Assembly (NCBI GenBank): GCA_900155415.1
Contig: LT700187.1
Coordinates: forward strand, 124,001 to 188,000
DNA length: 64,000 nucleotides
Direction of reading: 5' to 3'
DNA from: Christensenella massiliensis
GTDB taxonomy: Bacteria > Bacillota > Clostridia > Christensenellales > Christensenellaceae
Shown: one piece after another, positions 17,351 to 26,120 of the stretch
How the letters are laid out: the number at the start of each line of letters is the position of its first letter
How positions within the stretch are numbered: the first letter of the stretch is position 1
Notes under the pieces: generated by a model
What the model was told of the DNA's origin: nothing
Database searches by the model: none
Seen by the model: only the letters and a program-made list of their open reading frames with translations
Program-made: the position numbers and the translations under genes

Positions 17351-17765
17351 ACCGGCTCACCCCCATTTCTTCGCGTAGCCGCTGCAAGGCAAGCTGGATA
17401 TGCCGCCCCGCTGTGCTGCGTGACCGGCCAATACACGCGCCGATCACGCGCTGCGGCTGGCGCAGAAAGTAATAGCGCAGGATTTCTTCCCGCGTCTGCT
17501 CCGGCAAAACAGAGATCGCGTCGGCAAGGGCGGCGTTGCAGAGCAGGACGGTCTGACCGCAGACGGTAAATGGGTATTCCTCGTCCGGCTCCGACGCGGC
17601 AAACTGGACAAACTTCTCGTTCATCAGATAGTCAAGGGAAACTTGCCGTTCCCATTGCCGTTTAAGCTTCAAAATCTTGTCCAAGGCGGCACAGCGGATA
17701 ACAGTCTTGCAAAAGGCGTTGTACCTGCGCTGGATATATTCTTGATAGGCTATCTGGTCGGTCAT
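17343..17765 (-). CDS. Sigma-70-like regulatory protein, element 2
   Basis: A 140-residue protein. Its C-terminal ISVLPEQTREEILRYYFLRQ followed by a helix-turn-helix (RVIGACIGRSRSTAGRHIQL) is a sigma region 4 pattern. Start MTDQIAYQEYIQRR at 17765 follows AAAGGGGAA. It pairs with the small helix-turn-helix gene below it and probably switches on element 2 genes. Its paralogue is at 8980-9417. Confidence 0.75.
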   Translation of the reverse strand: MTDQIAYQEYIQRRYNAFCKTVIRCAALDKILKLKRQWERQVSLDYLMNEKFVQFAASEPDEEYPFTVCGQTVLLCNAALADAISVLPEQTREEILRYYFLRQPQRVIGACIGRSRSTAGRHIQLALQRLREEMGVSRYE

Positions 17766-17936
17766 GGAAATTCCCCTTTCTGAATAATAGTGCGGGGCGG
17801 TGGCACTTCTTGCTGTCGCCCCTTGATTGCCTACCAGCAAAGGCGGGCGGGGCTGTCAACGGCTGCGCATATGCGCCGTTCATCTTGACCGTTGACTGGC
17901 TCGGCTGGGTTTGCTATTTACCCGACAAACTTGAAT

Positions 17937-18704
17937 TTATTTTAAGCTATCACGTTTTACCTTCTTAAGCCTTACTATCATTACCATAGGAATTTCTTTG
18001 TTGGTTTTAAAACATTCTTCATAAAATCCATCAATGACAAATCCAGCTCTAAAACAAAGGTTAAAAATATCTTGTATGGAACGATGATAATAAATCTGCT
18101 CTTTCGGTTGCCCTTCAATCGCTATATCATAGTAACTGTGCGGTGTCATATATTTTTCAGTCAACGTGACAAAACAAGGGTGTTGCGTTGCAAAGACAAA
18201 AATTCCGCTTTCCTGCAACAGTTCATAAACAGCCATAAGAAGTGGTTCAATATCCGTAATATCCATAATTGCCATATTAGAAACTGCTTTCGTAAAGGCT
18301 CGATTTCTTTTTAATTCTAATATACTTTTTCTATCGGTCGCATCCGCCACACAAAATTCAATTTGTTTTGCATATTGTGATTGCCGTCTTTTAGCCAATT
18401 CTATCATTTTTTTGCTGTAATCAAAAGCGACAACCGAAGCGCCTCTTTGTGCAAGATACGAAGAATAATTTCCATTGCCACACGCAATATCCAAAATGTA
18501 ATCCGCAGGATTAGGAGATAGAAGTTCCGTTACTTTGGGACGCACTACCTCTCTGTGAAATTCATTAGATTCGTCACCCATTGCATTATCCCAAAATTGT
18601 GCGTTCTCCTCCCAGATTTTTTTACTTTCCTCTGTTCCCATGTTCTCTCCCACTCCCCAAATTTGCTTTTTTGCTTCCATTAAATCTTCCTTACTATATT
18701 CCAT
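17937..18704 (-). CDS. Class I SAM-dependent methyltransferase downstream of tet(W)
   Basis: A 255-residue protein with the SAM-binding motif DYILDIACGNGNYSSYLAQR and the acidic loop VVAFDYSKKMIE; the C-terminal part contains FVFATQHPCF. The target is unknown; small-molecule methylation is most likely. ATG 18704 follows GGAGGG, 50 bases after tet(W) on the same strand, so it is probably transcribed with tet(W). It is more A+T-rich than the transfer genes. A methyltransferase in this position belongs to the tet(W) cargo, not to the element backbone. Confidence 0.75.
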   Translation of the reverse strand: MEYSKEDLMEAKKQIWGVGENMGTEESKKIWEENAQFWDNAMGDESNEFHREVVRPKVTELLSPNPADYILDIACGNGNYSSYLAQRGASVVAFDYSKKMIELAKRRQSQYAKQIEFCVADATDRKSILELKRNRAFTKAVSNMAIMDITDIEPLLMAVYELLQESGIFVFATQHPCFVTLTEKYMTPHSYYDIAIEGQPKEQIYYHRSIQDIFNLCFRAGFVIDGFYEECFKTNKEIPMVMIVRLKKVKRDSLK

Positions 18705-18754
18705 TGTTACCCTCCATAACTTCTGATTGTTGCCGTCTTGACGATTATGTATCT

Positions 18755-20674
18755 TTACATTACCTTCTGAAACATATGGCGCACCTTGTCCAGGCGGCTG
18801 TTTGGACGGCGGGGCTGGATGACCGGCTGACCGACAGCGGCCTGATATCCTTTCAGCTCTGTAAGGCATACGCTCCGCCCGTTGGTGTAAAAGGCCAGAT
18901 CAGTACGGTATGCCTGTATACAGCGGGCGGGAATCTCGCCAGTAAAGACAACTTCATCCTTTTTTACCTGGGCCGTTTCGATGGTGGCACAGTATTTCGG
19001 TGCATCATGATAAGCCCTGGAAAGGTATTCCTGGGGCGCATAGAGGATGAAGGAGAGATAAGGTTCCAGCAGCTGCGTCCCCGATTCCTTCAATGCCTGT
19101 TCCAATACAATCGGGGCCAATGAGCGGAAGTCCGCCGGCGTGCTGACCGGACTGTAATAAAGCCCGTATTCAAAGCAAATCTTACAGTCCGTTACGTTCC
19201 AGCCGAACAAGCCCTGCTCCAGCCCGTAACGGATACCATCCCTGACAGCGTTTTGAAAACTCTGGTTCAAGTATCCCAGCGAAACCCGGCTCTCGTATTG
19301 TACACCGGAGCCAAGCGAGAGTGGTGTAACAGACAGTCCTATGGATGCCCAAAACGGGTTGGGCGGCACCTCGATATGGATGGTGTGGCTGGCTGCTTTG
19401 AGCGGCCGCTCCATATAAATGACGGAGGGTTCCTTTACCACTGTTTCAAGCTTGTATTTTTCCGACAGCAAAGCGGAAACAACCTCCAACTGCACCCGGC
19501 CCAAAAAAGAAAGAATGATCTCATGGGTGATGGAATCCACTTCGCAACGCAAAAGCGGGTCAGTATCCGCAAGTTGCGTAAGAGCGTCCAGCAGCCGTTC
19601 TCTTTGCGCTGCCGTTTTCGGCGCAATCGTCGTCCGCAGCATGGGGAGGGGGTCCTCGCGCCACCTTTTACGAGGGAGCCGGGTTTGGTCCCCTAATACA
19701 TCGTTTAACCTCACGCTGTCGCTGGGAAGGATAACAATTTCACCCTGATAAGCGGTGTCTGTCCGAACAATTTCCCCTTTGGATGGAATACGCATCTCTG
19801 TGATTTTCAGCTTTTCTCTCCCGGCCAGGGCCACCGTATCCCGCAGGCGCAGCGTTCCGCTGTATAACCGTAGATAGACACGCCGCTGGCCGCAATCGGT
19901 GTACTCAACCTTGAAAACGCTGCCGCATAGGGCGGCGCCCCCCTGTTCCCCAATCGGTTGGAACAGCCCTGTCACCGCATCCATCAACGGTTGAATGCCA
20001 AGGCCATTTTTGGCGCTGCCATGATAGACTGGGAACAGGGAGGCGTCTTGAACCCGCTGCTGTTCCTCCCGCGCAAGTTTTTCCCGGCTGATTGGTTCTC
20101 CTGCGATATACTTTTCCAATAATTCATCGTTATTTTCGATGACCGCATCCCATGCTTCTATGTCGGTATTTTCCTCCAGGACTATTTCCGGGGACAGCGA
20201 CACCGTCTGCTTGATGATAATATCGGCGGAGAGCTTATCCCGAACAGACTGAACCACGCTCTGCAAATCAACGCCAGCCTGGTCGATCTTGTTGATAAAG
20301 ATAACGGTGGGAATGTTCATTTTCCGCAGGGCATGGAACAGAATACGGGTCTGGGCCTGCACGCCATCTTTAGCGGAGATCACCAAGATGGCCCCATCTA
20401 AAACAGCCAAAGAGCGGTACACCTCCGCCAAAAAATCCATGTGGCCGGGCGTATCCACAATGTTAACTTTACATCTGTGCCACTGGAAGGAAGTGACTGC
20501 CGCTTGAATGGTAATCCCACGCTGCCGCTCCAAAAACATGGTGTCCGTCCTCGTTGTCCCTTTTTCGACGCTCCCCGGTTCTGAAATGGCTCCGCTGGCA
20601 TATAGCAGGCTCTCCGTCAAGGTCGTCTTTCCAGCGTCTACATGGGCAAGAATTCCAATATTGATTATTTTCAT
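18755..20674 (-). CDS. tet(W): Tetracycline resistance ribosomal protection protein Tet(W)
   Basis: A 639-residue translation GTPase, the normal Tet(W) length, with sequence I recognise as Tet(W) throughout (start [20 protein letters not shown], end [13 protein letters not shown]). G motifs [13 protein letters not shown] and NKID are intact. The protein resembles EF-G, binds the ribosome, displaces tetracycline and restores elongation. GGGAGG precedes ATG 20674. The upstream leader and terminators at 20706-20996 are those of the tet(M)/tet(W) group. I see no frameshift or truncation, so a functional resistance gene is expected. Mosaicism with tet(O) cannot be excluded without alignment. Confidence 0.97.
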   Translation of the reverse strand: MKIINIGILAHVDAGKTTLTESLLYASGAISEPGSVEKGTTRTDTMFLERQRGITIQAAVTSFQWHRCKVNIVDTPGHMDFLAEVYRSLAVLDGAILVISAKDGVQAQTRILFHALRKMNIPTVIFINKIDQAGVDLQSVVQSVRDKLSADIIIKQTVSLSPEIVLEENTDIEAWDAVIENNDELLEKYIAGEPISREKLAREEQQRVQDASLFPVYHGSAKNGLGIQPLMDAVTGLFQPIGEQGGAALCGSVFKVEYTDCGQRRVYLRLYSGTLRLRDTVALAGREKLKITEMRIPSKGEIVRTDTAYQGEIVILPSDSVRLNDVLGDQTRLPRKRWREDPLPMLRTTIAPKTAAQRERLLDALTQLADTDPLLRCEVDSITHEIILSFLGRVQLEVVSALLSEKYKLETVVKEPSVIYMERPLKAASHTIHIEVPPNPFWASIGLSVTPLSLGSGVQYESRVSLGYLNQSFQNAVRDGIRYGLEQGLFGWNVTDCKICFEYGLYYSPVSTPADFRSLAPIVLEQALKESGTQLLEPYLSFILYAPQEYLSRAYHDAPKYCATIETAQVKKDEVVFTGEIPARCIQAYRTDLAFYTNGRSVCLTELKGYQAAVGQPVIQPRRPNSRLDKVRHMFQKVM

Positions 20675-20705
20675 GTGATTGTCCTCCCTTTACAGCCCCA
20701 AAGGG

Positions 20706-20746
20706 CATAAAAATCCCCAGCAGTAAAATACTTTTACCACTGGGGA
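20706..20746 (-). terminator. tet(W) attenuator hairpin
   Basis: On the minus strand ATCCCCAGTGGTAAAA pairs with TTTTACTGCTGGGGAT, followed by TTTTTA, about 30 bases before the tet(W) ribosome site. This is the conserved attenuator of the tet(M)/tet(W) leader; ribosomes translating the leader peptide that ends inside it disturb the stem. Confidence 0.85.
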
Positions 20747-20778
20747 TTATAAGTTGCGGACATACACATATACAGCAT
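20734..20778 (-). CDS. tet(W) leader peptide
   Basis: A 14-codon frame encoding MLYMCMSATYNPQW; its last codons (NPQW and stop) lie in the left arm of the attenuator stem. A shorter start at 20769 is possible. This is the expected place of the tet(W) leader peptide. Confidence 0.65.
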   Translation of the reverse strand: MLYMCMSATYNPQW

Positions 20779-21035
20779 ACACCTGTTTGTGATTGCTGTT
20801 TTTGGGGATATGTCAAAATTGATAAGGCAAAAGTATTCTTAAATTGGGTACAAAAAACTAAGCCCCTACAAAAGGAGCTATCATAATCCTTTGTTCCCAC
20901 TATTTGATTATAGTTTTATTTAAGAATACCTTGCCGCATATTTTTTACTCCTTTTCTGGATTAAATCATTGTATCACATCAGTTTTAGGAAAGCAAGTAC
21001 CTAAAAGAAATTTTTCTTCCCCTTATATGTAACAA
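20779..21035 (-). promoter_or_regulatory. tet(W) promoter and upstream leader region
   Basis: Promoter on the minus strand: TTGCTT (20991-20996), 17 bases, TACAAT (20968-20973). Just downstream is a 7-codon frame MRQGILK (20916-20939) with AGGAG. Its 3' end GTATTCTTAAAT can pair with ATTTAAGAATAC (about 20833-20844), enclosing a small hairpin AGCTCC.../...GGGGCT followed by TAGTTTTTT. This layout matches the known upstream region of tet(M) and tet(W). Confidence 0.7.
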
Positions 21036-21239
21036 TCATACCGGCTTCCTAGCGTTCAGAATGTTTTCTGCTGTCTGCTGTGGTGTTTGGTTGGAATTGT
21101 CCAACCAAAAGCCGATCCGTGGTGTTGTCTGCATTTTACTAAATACAAATTCAATGTATACAGAAAGATATAAGGAGTGGGAGGGATTCCGCCGTAGTTG
21201 GCATTGTAGGAAAATCCAAAAGTTTAGATTTTCCCACAA
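21036..21239 (-). pseudogene. Unrecognised C-terminal gene fragment
   Basis: The last 30 or so codons of this frame (IGFWLDNSNQTPQQTAENIL then NARKPV) look like the C-terminus of a small kinase or AAA-type ATPase, where a DxSxxTPxxTxxxIL helix is common. The upstream part does not look coding. It is probably a relic carried with the tet(W) segment. The family call is weak. Confidence 0.25.
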
Positions 21240-21314
21240 TGCTTATCTTTTGGTCTTTGGTTCGGAATAGTGTAGTGCTGGCGGTCTATCTCTTGTTTTC
21301 GGTTGCTTGCTTCC

Positions 21315-21455
21315 TTACCGTACATGAGCATTAGCCGCCGGGTTGTCCGCGCCGTAGCCTTCAAGCAGATTGATTACGCCCCACACCGCAAGTCCGGCCC
21401 CCAGCGCGATCACAAGGGTTTGCAGCGTTTCTACTGCACTTGAAAAAAATCCCAT
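21315..21455 (-). pseudogene. Maff2-family membrane protein, 3' truncated
   Basis: Starts MGFFSSAVETLQTLVIALGA with one hydrophobic segment and the conserved VINLLEGYGADNP. Intact Maff2 proteins then continue with a second membrane segment; here the frame changes to AHVR and a stop after residue 42. Maff2 normally sits between VirD4 and a TrbL/VirB6-like gene in Tn1549-type elements. The break marks the boundary between element 3 and the tet(W) segment near 21,315-21,330. AAAGGAGG precedes ATG 21455. Confidence 0.75.
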
Positions 21456-21479
21456 AGATGTGCCTCCTTTATCCGTAAA

Positions 21480-21503
21480 TATAAAAACCGCCTGTCGGCG
21501 GTT
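21480..21503 (-). terminator. Terminator between virD4 and maff2
   Basis: On the minus strand AACCGCC-GACA-GGCGGTT followed by TTTATATT, located just upstream of the maff2 ribosome site, so it may reduce read-through into maff2. Confidence 0.6.
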
Positions 21504-21515
21504 CTCGCTTCATTA

Positions 21516-21537
21516 CTTCGGGCCATCGGGGCCCCCG
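21516..21537. repeat. Intergenic GGGCC palindrome, copy 1 (degenerate)
   Basis: CTTCGGGCCATCGGGGCCC, between virD4 and maff2. It shares the CTTCGGGCCAT start with the copies at 23882 and 27939, but the right arm is altered. Confidence 0.45.
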
Positions 21538-21579
21538 GCGAAACATAGTTTTGACGGGGTAAAAACCTGGCCCGAACCG

Positions 21580-23400
21580 TCACCCGAACGCTTCGGGATC
21601 GTCTATGTCGTCGTAATCCAGAATATCCCCGTCCGCTTCCTCCCCGGTAACGTCCACCTCGTAAACGTCATACTGTTCGTCCGGCTTTGGCCGCATCCTG
21701 CGGCCCACAAGCCCGGACAGGTCAAAGGCGTTGCGCTTTGCGTCCGCTTCGGCGGTCTGCCCGTAATTCGGATGCCGTTCCAAACGGTACTTTGGGGAAT
21801 AAAAAGGGCGCAGCCCCCGAAGTTGCAAAATGCACTTATCTCCCGGCATGGTGGTGAGCTCGTCTATCGTCATAAGCTCTTTTCCCAGCCGTTGCAGATT
21901 TTGGCCGTAGCTTTCGGACTGTCCGCGCGTCCTGCTGTCCGTGCGCATCGAGATCGTTTCCTTGCCAAGCGCCTCCGAAAGTTCCTTGACCGTGGTATGC
22001 TCGCGCCCGCCCAAAAAGATGACCGAATCCATGTTGCCCATAATGGTCTCCGCGTGATCCTTATATATGGCCTTGCACTGGCTCTGCGCCTGATAAAACA
22101 GGCACAGGGATATTTCCCGCGAACGGATCACCGCGACGAGTTTTTCCAGTCCCGGAACCTGCCCGGTGTTGGCGGCCTCGTCCCACAAAAACCGTACATG
22201 GCATGGCAGCCTCCCGCCATACTTGTTATCCGCGCGCTCGCACAGCAGGTTGAACATCTGCGAAAACGCAAGGGCAACGATGAAATTGTAGGTGCTGTCC
22301 GTGTCCGAAATGATGAAGAACGCCGCCGTTTTCCGGTCTCCCGTCTGGTCGAGTTCCAGTTCGTCGTAACTCATAATTTCCTGCAACTGCGGGATGGAGA
22401 ACGGGGCAAGCCGCGCGCCGCAGGATATGAGGATGGACTTTGCCGTCTTACCGCTTGCCAACTTATATTTCTTGTACTGCCTGACCGCAAAGCAATTCGG
22501 CTTCCGTTTTTCAAGGCCGAGGAACATATAGTCCACGGCATTGCGGAAGTCCTCGTCGTTTTCCCGAACCTCCATGCTGTCGATGAGCTCCACAAGGGTA
22601 TTGAGGTTTCTGTCCTCCTCCGGGGCCTCGAATACGATATATGCGATCAGGGCGCAGTACAGCAGCGTTTCCGCTTTCGTCCAGAACTCGTCGCCGTCCT
22701 TGCCGTCGCCTTTGGTATTGAGGATCAGGGCGTTGACAAATTTCAAAATATCTGTTTCCGTACGGATATATGCGAGGGGGTTATAGTGCATGGACTTTGA
22801 AAAGTCGATGCTGTTGAACACCCTGATCCTGTAATGCTGCCTCTGCAAAAACTTCCCGACCTGTCCGAGCAAACTTCCTTTGGGATCGACGACCACATAC
22901 GAGCTGTGCGCCTGCAAAAGCTGTGGCGTAAGCCAAAACCGGGTTTTCCCGCTCCCGGACGAACCAATGATGCAGCAGTTTTTATTGCGCGCGTTTGCCG
23001 GGTTTTTGGGGCGGCTGTTCATTGTAAGGAACTCCGTTCCCGTCAAAATGACGTTGTTTTGGAAAACCGGATCGGCAAACGGTTTGATGTCTTTTGGCGT
23101 GCCCCAGCGCGCCGTGCCGTATTCCCGGTCTGTGCGGAATTTCTTTGCGTTCTGTTTTTTATACTGCACGGCAAGCCACACGATCCCGGCCCCGATGAGC
23201 CCAACCAGCCAGTCAAAGCCGTCCGTTCCCGGCGCTATCGTTCCAAACGCCGCGTTTATGCTGTGCGGCAGCCCGGCTAATTTTTCCCAAAACATATCCC
23301 CGTCCGCGATCCGGTAGGCTGTGCCGAGCTTCAGGAACACCCAAAACAAAAACAGATAAGGGACAAGCGGGAGCGCATATTTTTTGAGCTTACCTGCCAT
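21580..23400 (-). CDS. VirD4/TcpA-type coupling protein
   Basis: A 606-residue membrane ATPase of the VirD4/TraG family. There are two N-terminal membrane segments (about 7-24 and 62-80), a Walker A GSSGSGKT (146-153) followed by the NTPase domain, Walker B FLWDEAANTG, and an acidic C-terminal tail (DILDYDDIDDPEAFG). It couples the relaxase-DNA complex to the secretion channel at the membrane. I chose ATG 23400 (MAGKLKKYALP), which overlaps the end of pcfB by 11 bases. The channel genes that should follow on this strand are cut off by the maff2 truncation. Confidence 0.92.
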   Translation of the reverse strand: MAGKLKKYALPLVPYLFLFWVFLKLGTAYRIADGDMFWEKLAGLPHSINAAFGTIAPGTDGFDWLVGLIGAGIVWLAVQYKKQNAKKFRTDREYGTARWGTPKDIKPFADPVFQNNVILTGTEFLTMNSRPKNPANARNKNCCIIGSSGSGKTRFWLTPQLLQAHSSYVVVDPKGSLLGQVGKFLQRQHYRIRVFNSIDFSKSMHYNPLAYIRTETDILKFVNALILNTKGDGKDGDEFWTKAETLLYCALIAYIVFEAPEEDRNLNTLVELIDSMEVRENDEDFRNAVDYMFLGLEKRKPNCFAVRQYKKYKLASGKTAKSILISCGARLAPFSIPQLQEIMSYDELELDQTGDRKTAAFFIISDTDSTYNFIVALAFSQMFNLLCERADNKYGGRLPCHVRFLWDEAANTGQVPGLEKLVAVIRSREISLCLFYQAQSQCKAIYKDHAETIMGNMDSVIFLGGREHTTVKELSEALGKETISMRTDSRTRGQSESYGQNLQRLGKELMTIDELTTMPGDKCILQLRGLRPFYSPKYRLERHPNYGQTAEADAKRNAFDLSGLVGRRMRPKPDEQYDVYEVDVTGEEADGDILDYDDIDDPEAFG

Positions 23401-23860
23401 CGCGCGCCGCCTCCCGTTCCCGTGTGCGTTCTTTCGGCTGTTTGCTGCGCACAATGTTCGCCGCCTGCCGTATTTGCTCCCGCATAGGCGGCTTTTTCCC
23501 TTTGCGCAGCGCGCGTTTCGTGTATTCCGCAAAACAGGCCGTGATCGCGTCCGCCTGCTTCGCTTTGAAAAACAGCAAGTATTTTTTCGGCCCGGTCTTG
23601 TAAAAGGCATAGTCCACGTTATATTTCCGCGCTACCCGGTCAAACAGCCGCGTATTTCCGTCAAGCGGGATGCTGTTTGTCGTTTCGTCATGGTTCATCA
23701 GCTTTTTCACGCTCTGCCTGCCGTGCGGGGTATGCGTCTTTTGGCGCGCCTGCCGTATCTGCCGGAGCGCCGACGACAACGCCCTCGCCAATACCCGGCT
23801 CGTCATCCTGCCTGCCGACACGGACAGGGCTAAAAAGCGCCGTTCAATATCTTCCTGCAA
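23390..23860 (-). CDS. PcfB-family conjugation protein
   Basis: About 156 residues (LQEDIERRFLALSVSAGRMT ...) with the PcfB pattern LTxRVLAxAL and a basic C-terminus. PcfB is encoded next to the coupling protein PcfC/VirD4 in Gram-positive conjugative systems and is thought to help bring substrate to it. The best start is TTG at 23860, with GGAGG 7 bases upstream; no ATG has comparable support. It overlaps virD4. Confidence 0.75.
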   Translation of the reverse strand: MQEDIERRFLALSVSAGRMTSRVLARALSSALRQIRQARQKTHTPHGRQSVKKLMNHDETTNSIPLDGNTRLFDRVARKYNVDYAFYKTGPKKYLLFFKAKQADAITACFAEYTKRALRKGKKPPMREQIRQAANIVRSKQPKERTREREAARDGR

Positions 23861-23881
23861 AATTGCGCCTCCTTTCCGCTC

Positions 23882-23898
23882 CGGGCCATGTTGGCCCG
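23882..23898. repeat. Intergenic GGGCCA palindrome, copy 2
   Basis: CGGGCCATGTTGGCCCG, a near-perfect palindrome between the DUF6674 gene and pcfB, 21 bases before the pcfB start. Confidence 0.7.
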
Positions 23899-23910
23899 AA
23901 GATGCCATCC

Positions 23911-24684
23911 CTAACGCTCAGGGACTATATTTTTGTCCTTGCGTCCTCGTTTGCTTCGGTTTTCCCGCTCCGCTTGTTTTCCGCACTCCCGCAGTATTTT
24001 TTTGATACGCGGTGGCTTCGCAGCTTTTTCCTCCAACTGTTTCAAACGTTGGAGCGCTGCTTCCGTATGTTTTCCGATCCCTTTGAAACAGGAACGCGCG
24101 GCGCGAAACGGGGCGGCCATGCCTCGTACTGCTTTTCCGTTTGGTTTTGTTTCCGTTATGCCGCTCTTGCCCGAAAGCGCACGTCCCGCGTTGCGCAGGT
24201 TACGACCGGCCTCATGGTATCTTGCGCCCGCAGCCTCGACGGCGCGGATCGCTTGTTCCGCCGTTTTCGCTGCTTTTTCCGCATCGCTGCGGATCGTTTC
24301 CAATATGGGCTGCACTTTGAAAAAGCGGGAGAGATGGGCCAGCGCGGCATTTCCTTTTTCCCGGAACGCCGCGAAAGCATTTTTACATCCTGCGGCCACT
24401 GCTTCTTTCAGCCGTTGAAGTTTTTCCCGCAGGCCCGAAACATACTGCCGCATAGCTTCTTCTGCTTTTTGCAAAGCCATTTTGGCAGGATGGTTTCGCT
24501 GTTGTGCGTCCGCAAGGCCGCGCCGCACTTCCGCAAGCTCATGTACCGCCGTATCCAGTTGTTTTTGTATGCCCGCGATCTGGCCGAGAAGAATATTCAA
24601 TCCGTACCATTCAGGGCTGTCCCGGTTCAGCACGGCGAGCAGTTCCGCCACATGAGTATTTTTTGTAATGAGTATTTCCGGCAT
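23911..24684 (-). CDS. DUF6674-type helical protein
   Basis: A 257-residue protein, almost entirely helical and Lys/Arg/Ala-rich (for example DAEKAAKTAEQAIRAVEAAG), starting MPEILITKNTHVAELLAVLN. It matches the uncharacterised proteins (DUF6674 type) that stand between ParB/methylase genes and PcfB in Tn1549-like elements. A coiled-coil structural role is likely; function unknown. GGAGG precedes ATG 24684. Confidence 0.6.
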   Translation of the reverse strand: MPEILITKNTHVAELLAVLNRDSPEWYGLNILLGQIAGIQKQLDTAVHELAEVRRGLADAQQRNHPAKMALQKAEEAMRQYVSGLREKLQRLKEAVAAGCKNAFAAFREKGNAALAHLSRFFKVQPILETIRSDAEKAAKTAEQAIRAVEAAGARYHEAGRNLRNAGRALSGKSGITETKPNGKAVRGMAAPFRAARSCFKGIGKHTEAALQRLKQLEEKAAKPPRIKKILRECGKQAERENRSKRGRKDKNIVPER

Positions 24685-24699
24685 ATTTCCTCCATTCTG

Positions 24700-25764
24700 T
24701 TATCCTCCCAACGCCTCAGCGATTCCGCGCATAATGTATTCGGCGCAGGGAAGCGCGATTGCGTTCCCAAGCGCGCGGTACCGCGCGCTGTCCGATATTT
24801 CCCTGCCGTCTGCGCCGTATCTTGTCCAGTTTTCCGGCAAGCCCATAAGCCTTTCGCACTCAACCGGCATAAGGTCGCGGATCACGCCGTTCTTGTATTC
24901 CTCCCCGTACCACAGCGCAAAAGTATTGGTATCGCTGGCTAATATGGTGGGAAAGGGATCTCCGCGTTTTCCAAAGCTCCCCAAAAAACTATTTGTGTCT
25001 TTGCGTCCCGCCGTTCCCCGCATCCGTATTTTTTGGAACGGGCAGACCGTGATCCCGGATATTTCCCGCCCTGTTTTTTCAGCAGGTACTCTATTTCTTT
25101 TGGGGGCGGACATCCCGCTTGGTCCGCAAGCCGCAGAATCCGGCTGCACACCGCCGGGCCGGAACAATATTTCTCCGGCACGTTCGCCTCCAAAATCTGC
25201 CACGAGGAAGATGCGCCGCCTGCGCTGCGGCAACCGGGGCTTTCCCCAATACTGGGCGTCCAGCAATCTCCAGGCGACGTCAGGACGTCTCCCTCGCACC
25301 ATTCCGGCGTATGCCCATCTTCCACTAACAGGCATTGGAACCCCGGTATCTGCGAAAGACTGGAGCACGGCTCTAAAATCCATCCGGTCATTTGATGAAA
25401 ACGCTCCCATGACGTTCTCCCAAACAGCGATAACTGGAAATCTGCCATTTGTCGCCTCCCTCATTTCCTTTATAATGCGTATCGCGTGGTGGTACAGGCT
25501 GGATTTTTCCCCGGAAAGCCCCGTTCGGTTCCCGGCAGCCGATAAGTTTTGGCAGGGGGAACCGAATGTGATAACGTCCACCGCCGGAATCTCCGCCCCA
25601 TGCAGGGCGGTAATATCTCCCAAATGCTCCATGCCGGGGAAATGCCTTTTTGTGATAGAAACGGGGATTTTTTCGATCTCACTCGCCCACAGGGGCGTAA
25701 TGCCGGAATGAATACCCGCAAGCGGAAATACCCCGATCCCGTCGAACAGGCTGCCTAACGTCAT
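24700..25764 (-). CDS. C5-cytosine DNA methyltransferase
   Basis: A 354-residue Dcm-type enzyme: SAM motif LGSLFDGIGVFPLAG near the N-terminus, catalytic GSPCQNLS (C72), ENV at 117-119, QRRRRIFLV near 180-190, and a C-terminal RALGNAIALPCAEYI motif. No restriction gene lies beside it, so it is an orphan methylase, probably protecting the element from host restriction or marking its own DNA. The start overlaps the stop of the preceding gene as TGATG, so translation is coupled. Confidence 0.9.
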   Translation of the reverse strand: MTLGSLFDGIGVFPLAGIHSGITPLWASEIEKIPVSITKRHFPGMEHLGDITALHGAEIPAVDVITFGSPCQNLSAAGNRTGLSGEKSSLYHHAIRIIKEMREATNGRFPVIAVWENVMGAFSSNDRMDFRAVLQSFADTGVPMPVSGRWAYAGMVRGRRPDVAWRLLDAQYWGKPRLPQRRRRIFLVADFGGERAGEILFRPGGVQPDSAACGPSGMSAPKRNRVPAEKTGREISGITVCPFQKIRMRGTAGRKDTNSFLGSFGKRGDPFPTILASDTNTFALWYGEEYKNGVIRDLMPVECERLMGLPENWTRYGADGREISDSARYRALGNAIALPCAEYIMRGIAEALGG

Positions 25765-26120
25765 CAACGGTTGTCCTGCCTTTTTACGCCCTGTCCCTTG
25801 ACCGCCATGATCCCGTCCAGCGTCGTCGCCGTGATATGCAGCCGTCCCGCGATGGCAATGTCATTTTTCACATTTTCGTCGATTGTGTTTCCGCATACCA
25901 CGAGCACATGGGCCCGCCGCAGCAGGTCGCGCCCAATGTCGATCCCGCTTTTATGCTCCTCCGGCACAGCGTCGTTGAGGAACAACGGCAGGGACAGGAT
26001 CGGGCAGATCGGGGGGAAGCCCGCCTCATATACCGCCCGGCAGTACCGCGCCGCCCGTTCGCTGTCCGTTTTCTGTTTGCCGCTCCATGCGGCTGATATG
26101 TATGCCAATGGCCGTTTCAT
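25764..26120 (-). CDS. DUF7768-type protein (nucleoside deoxyribosyltransferase-like fold)
   Basis: A 118-residue protein: MKRPLAYISAAWSGKQKTDS with a YxSxAWSG N-terminus, then SGIDIGRDLLRRAHVLVVCG and a C-terminal helix. Such DUF4406/DUF7768 proteins resemble nucleoside 2-deoxyribosyltransferases. The substrate is unknown. It is translationally coupled to the cytosine methylase, which suggests a link with modified nucleotides or anti-restriction, but this is inference. Confidence 0.6.
   Translation of the reverse strand: MKRPLAYISAAWSGKQKTDSERAARYCRAVYEAGFPPICPILSLPLFLNDAVPEEHKSGIDIGRDLLRRAHVLVVCGNTIDENVKNDIAIAGRLHITATTLDGIMAVKGQGVKRQDNR

Noticed and set aside
21370-22800. A 476-codon plus-strand frame opposite virD4
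   Set aside because: Antisense of a well-supported gene in G+C-rich DNA; no ribosome site or family pattern.
23677-25711. Two long plus-strand frames (421 and 347 codons)
   Set aside because: Shadows of the DUF6674 and cytosine methylase genes; composition is that of reversed codons.
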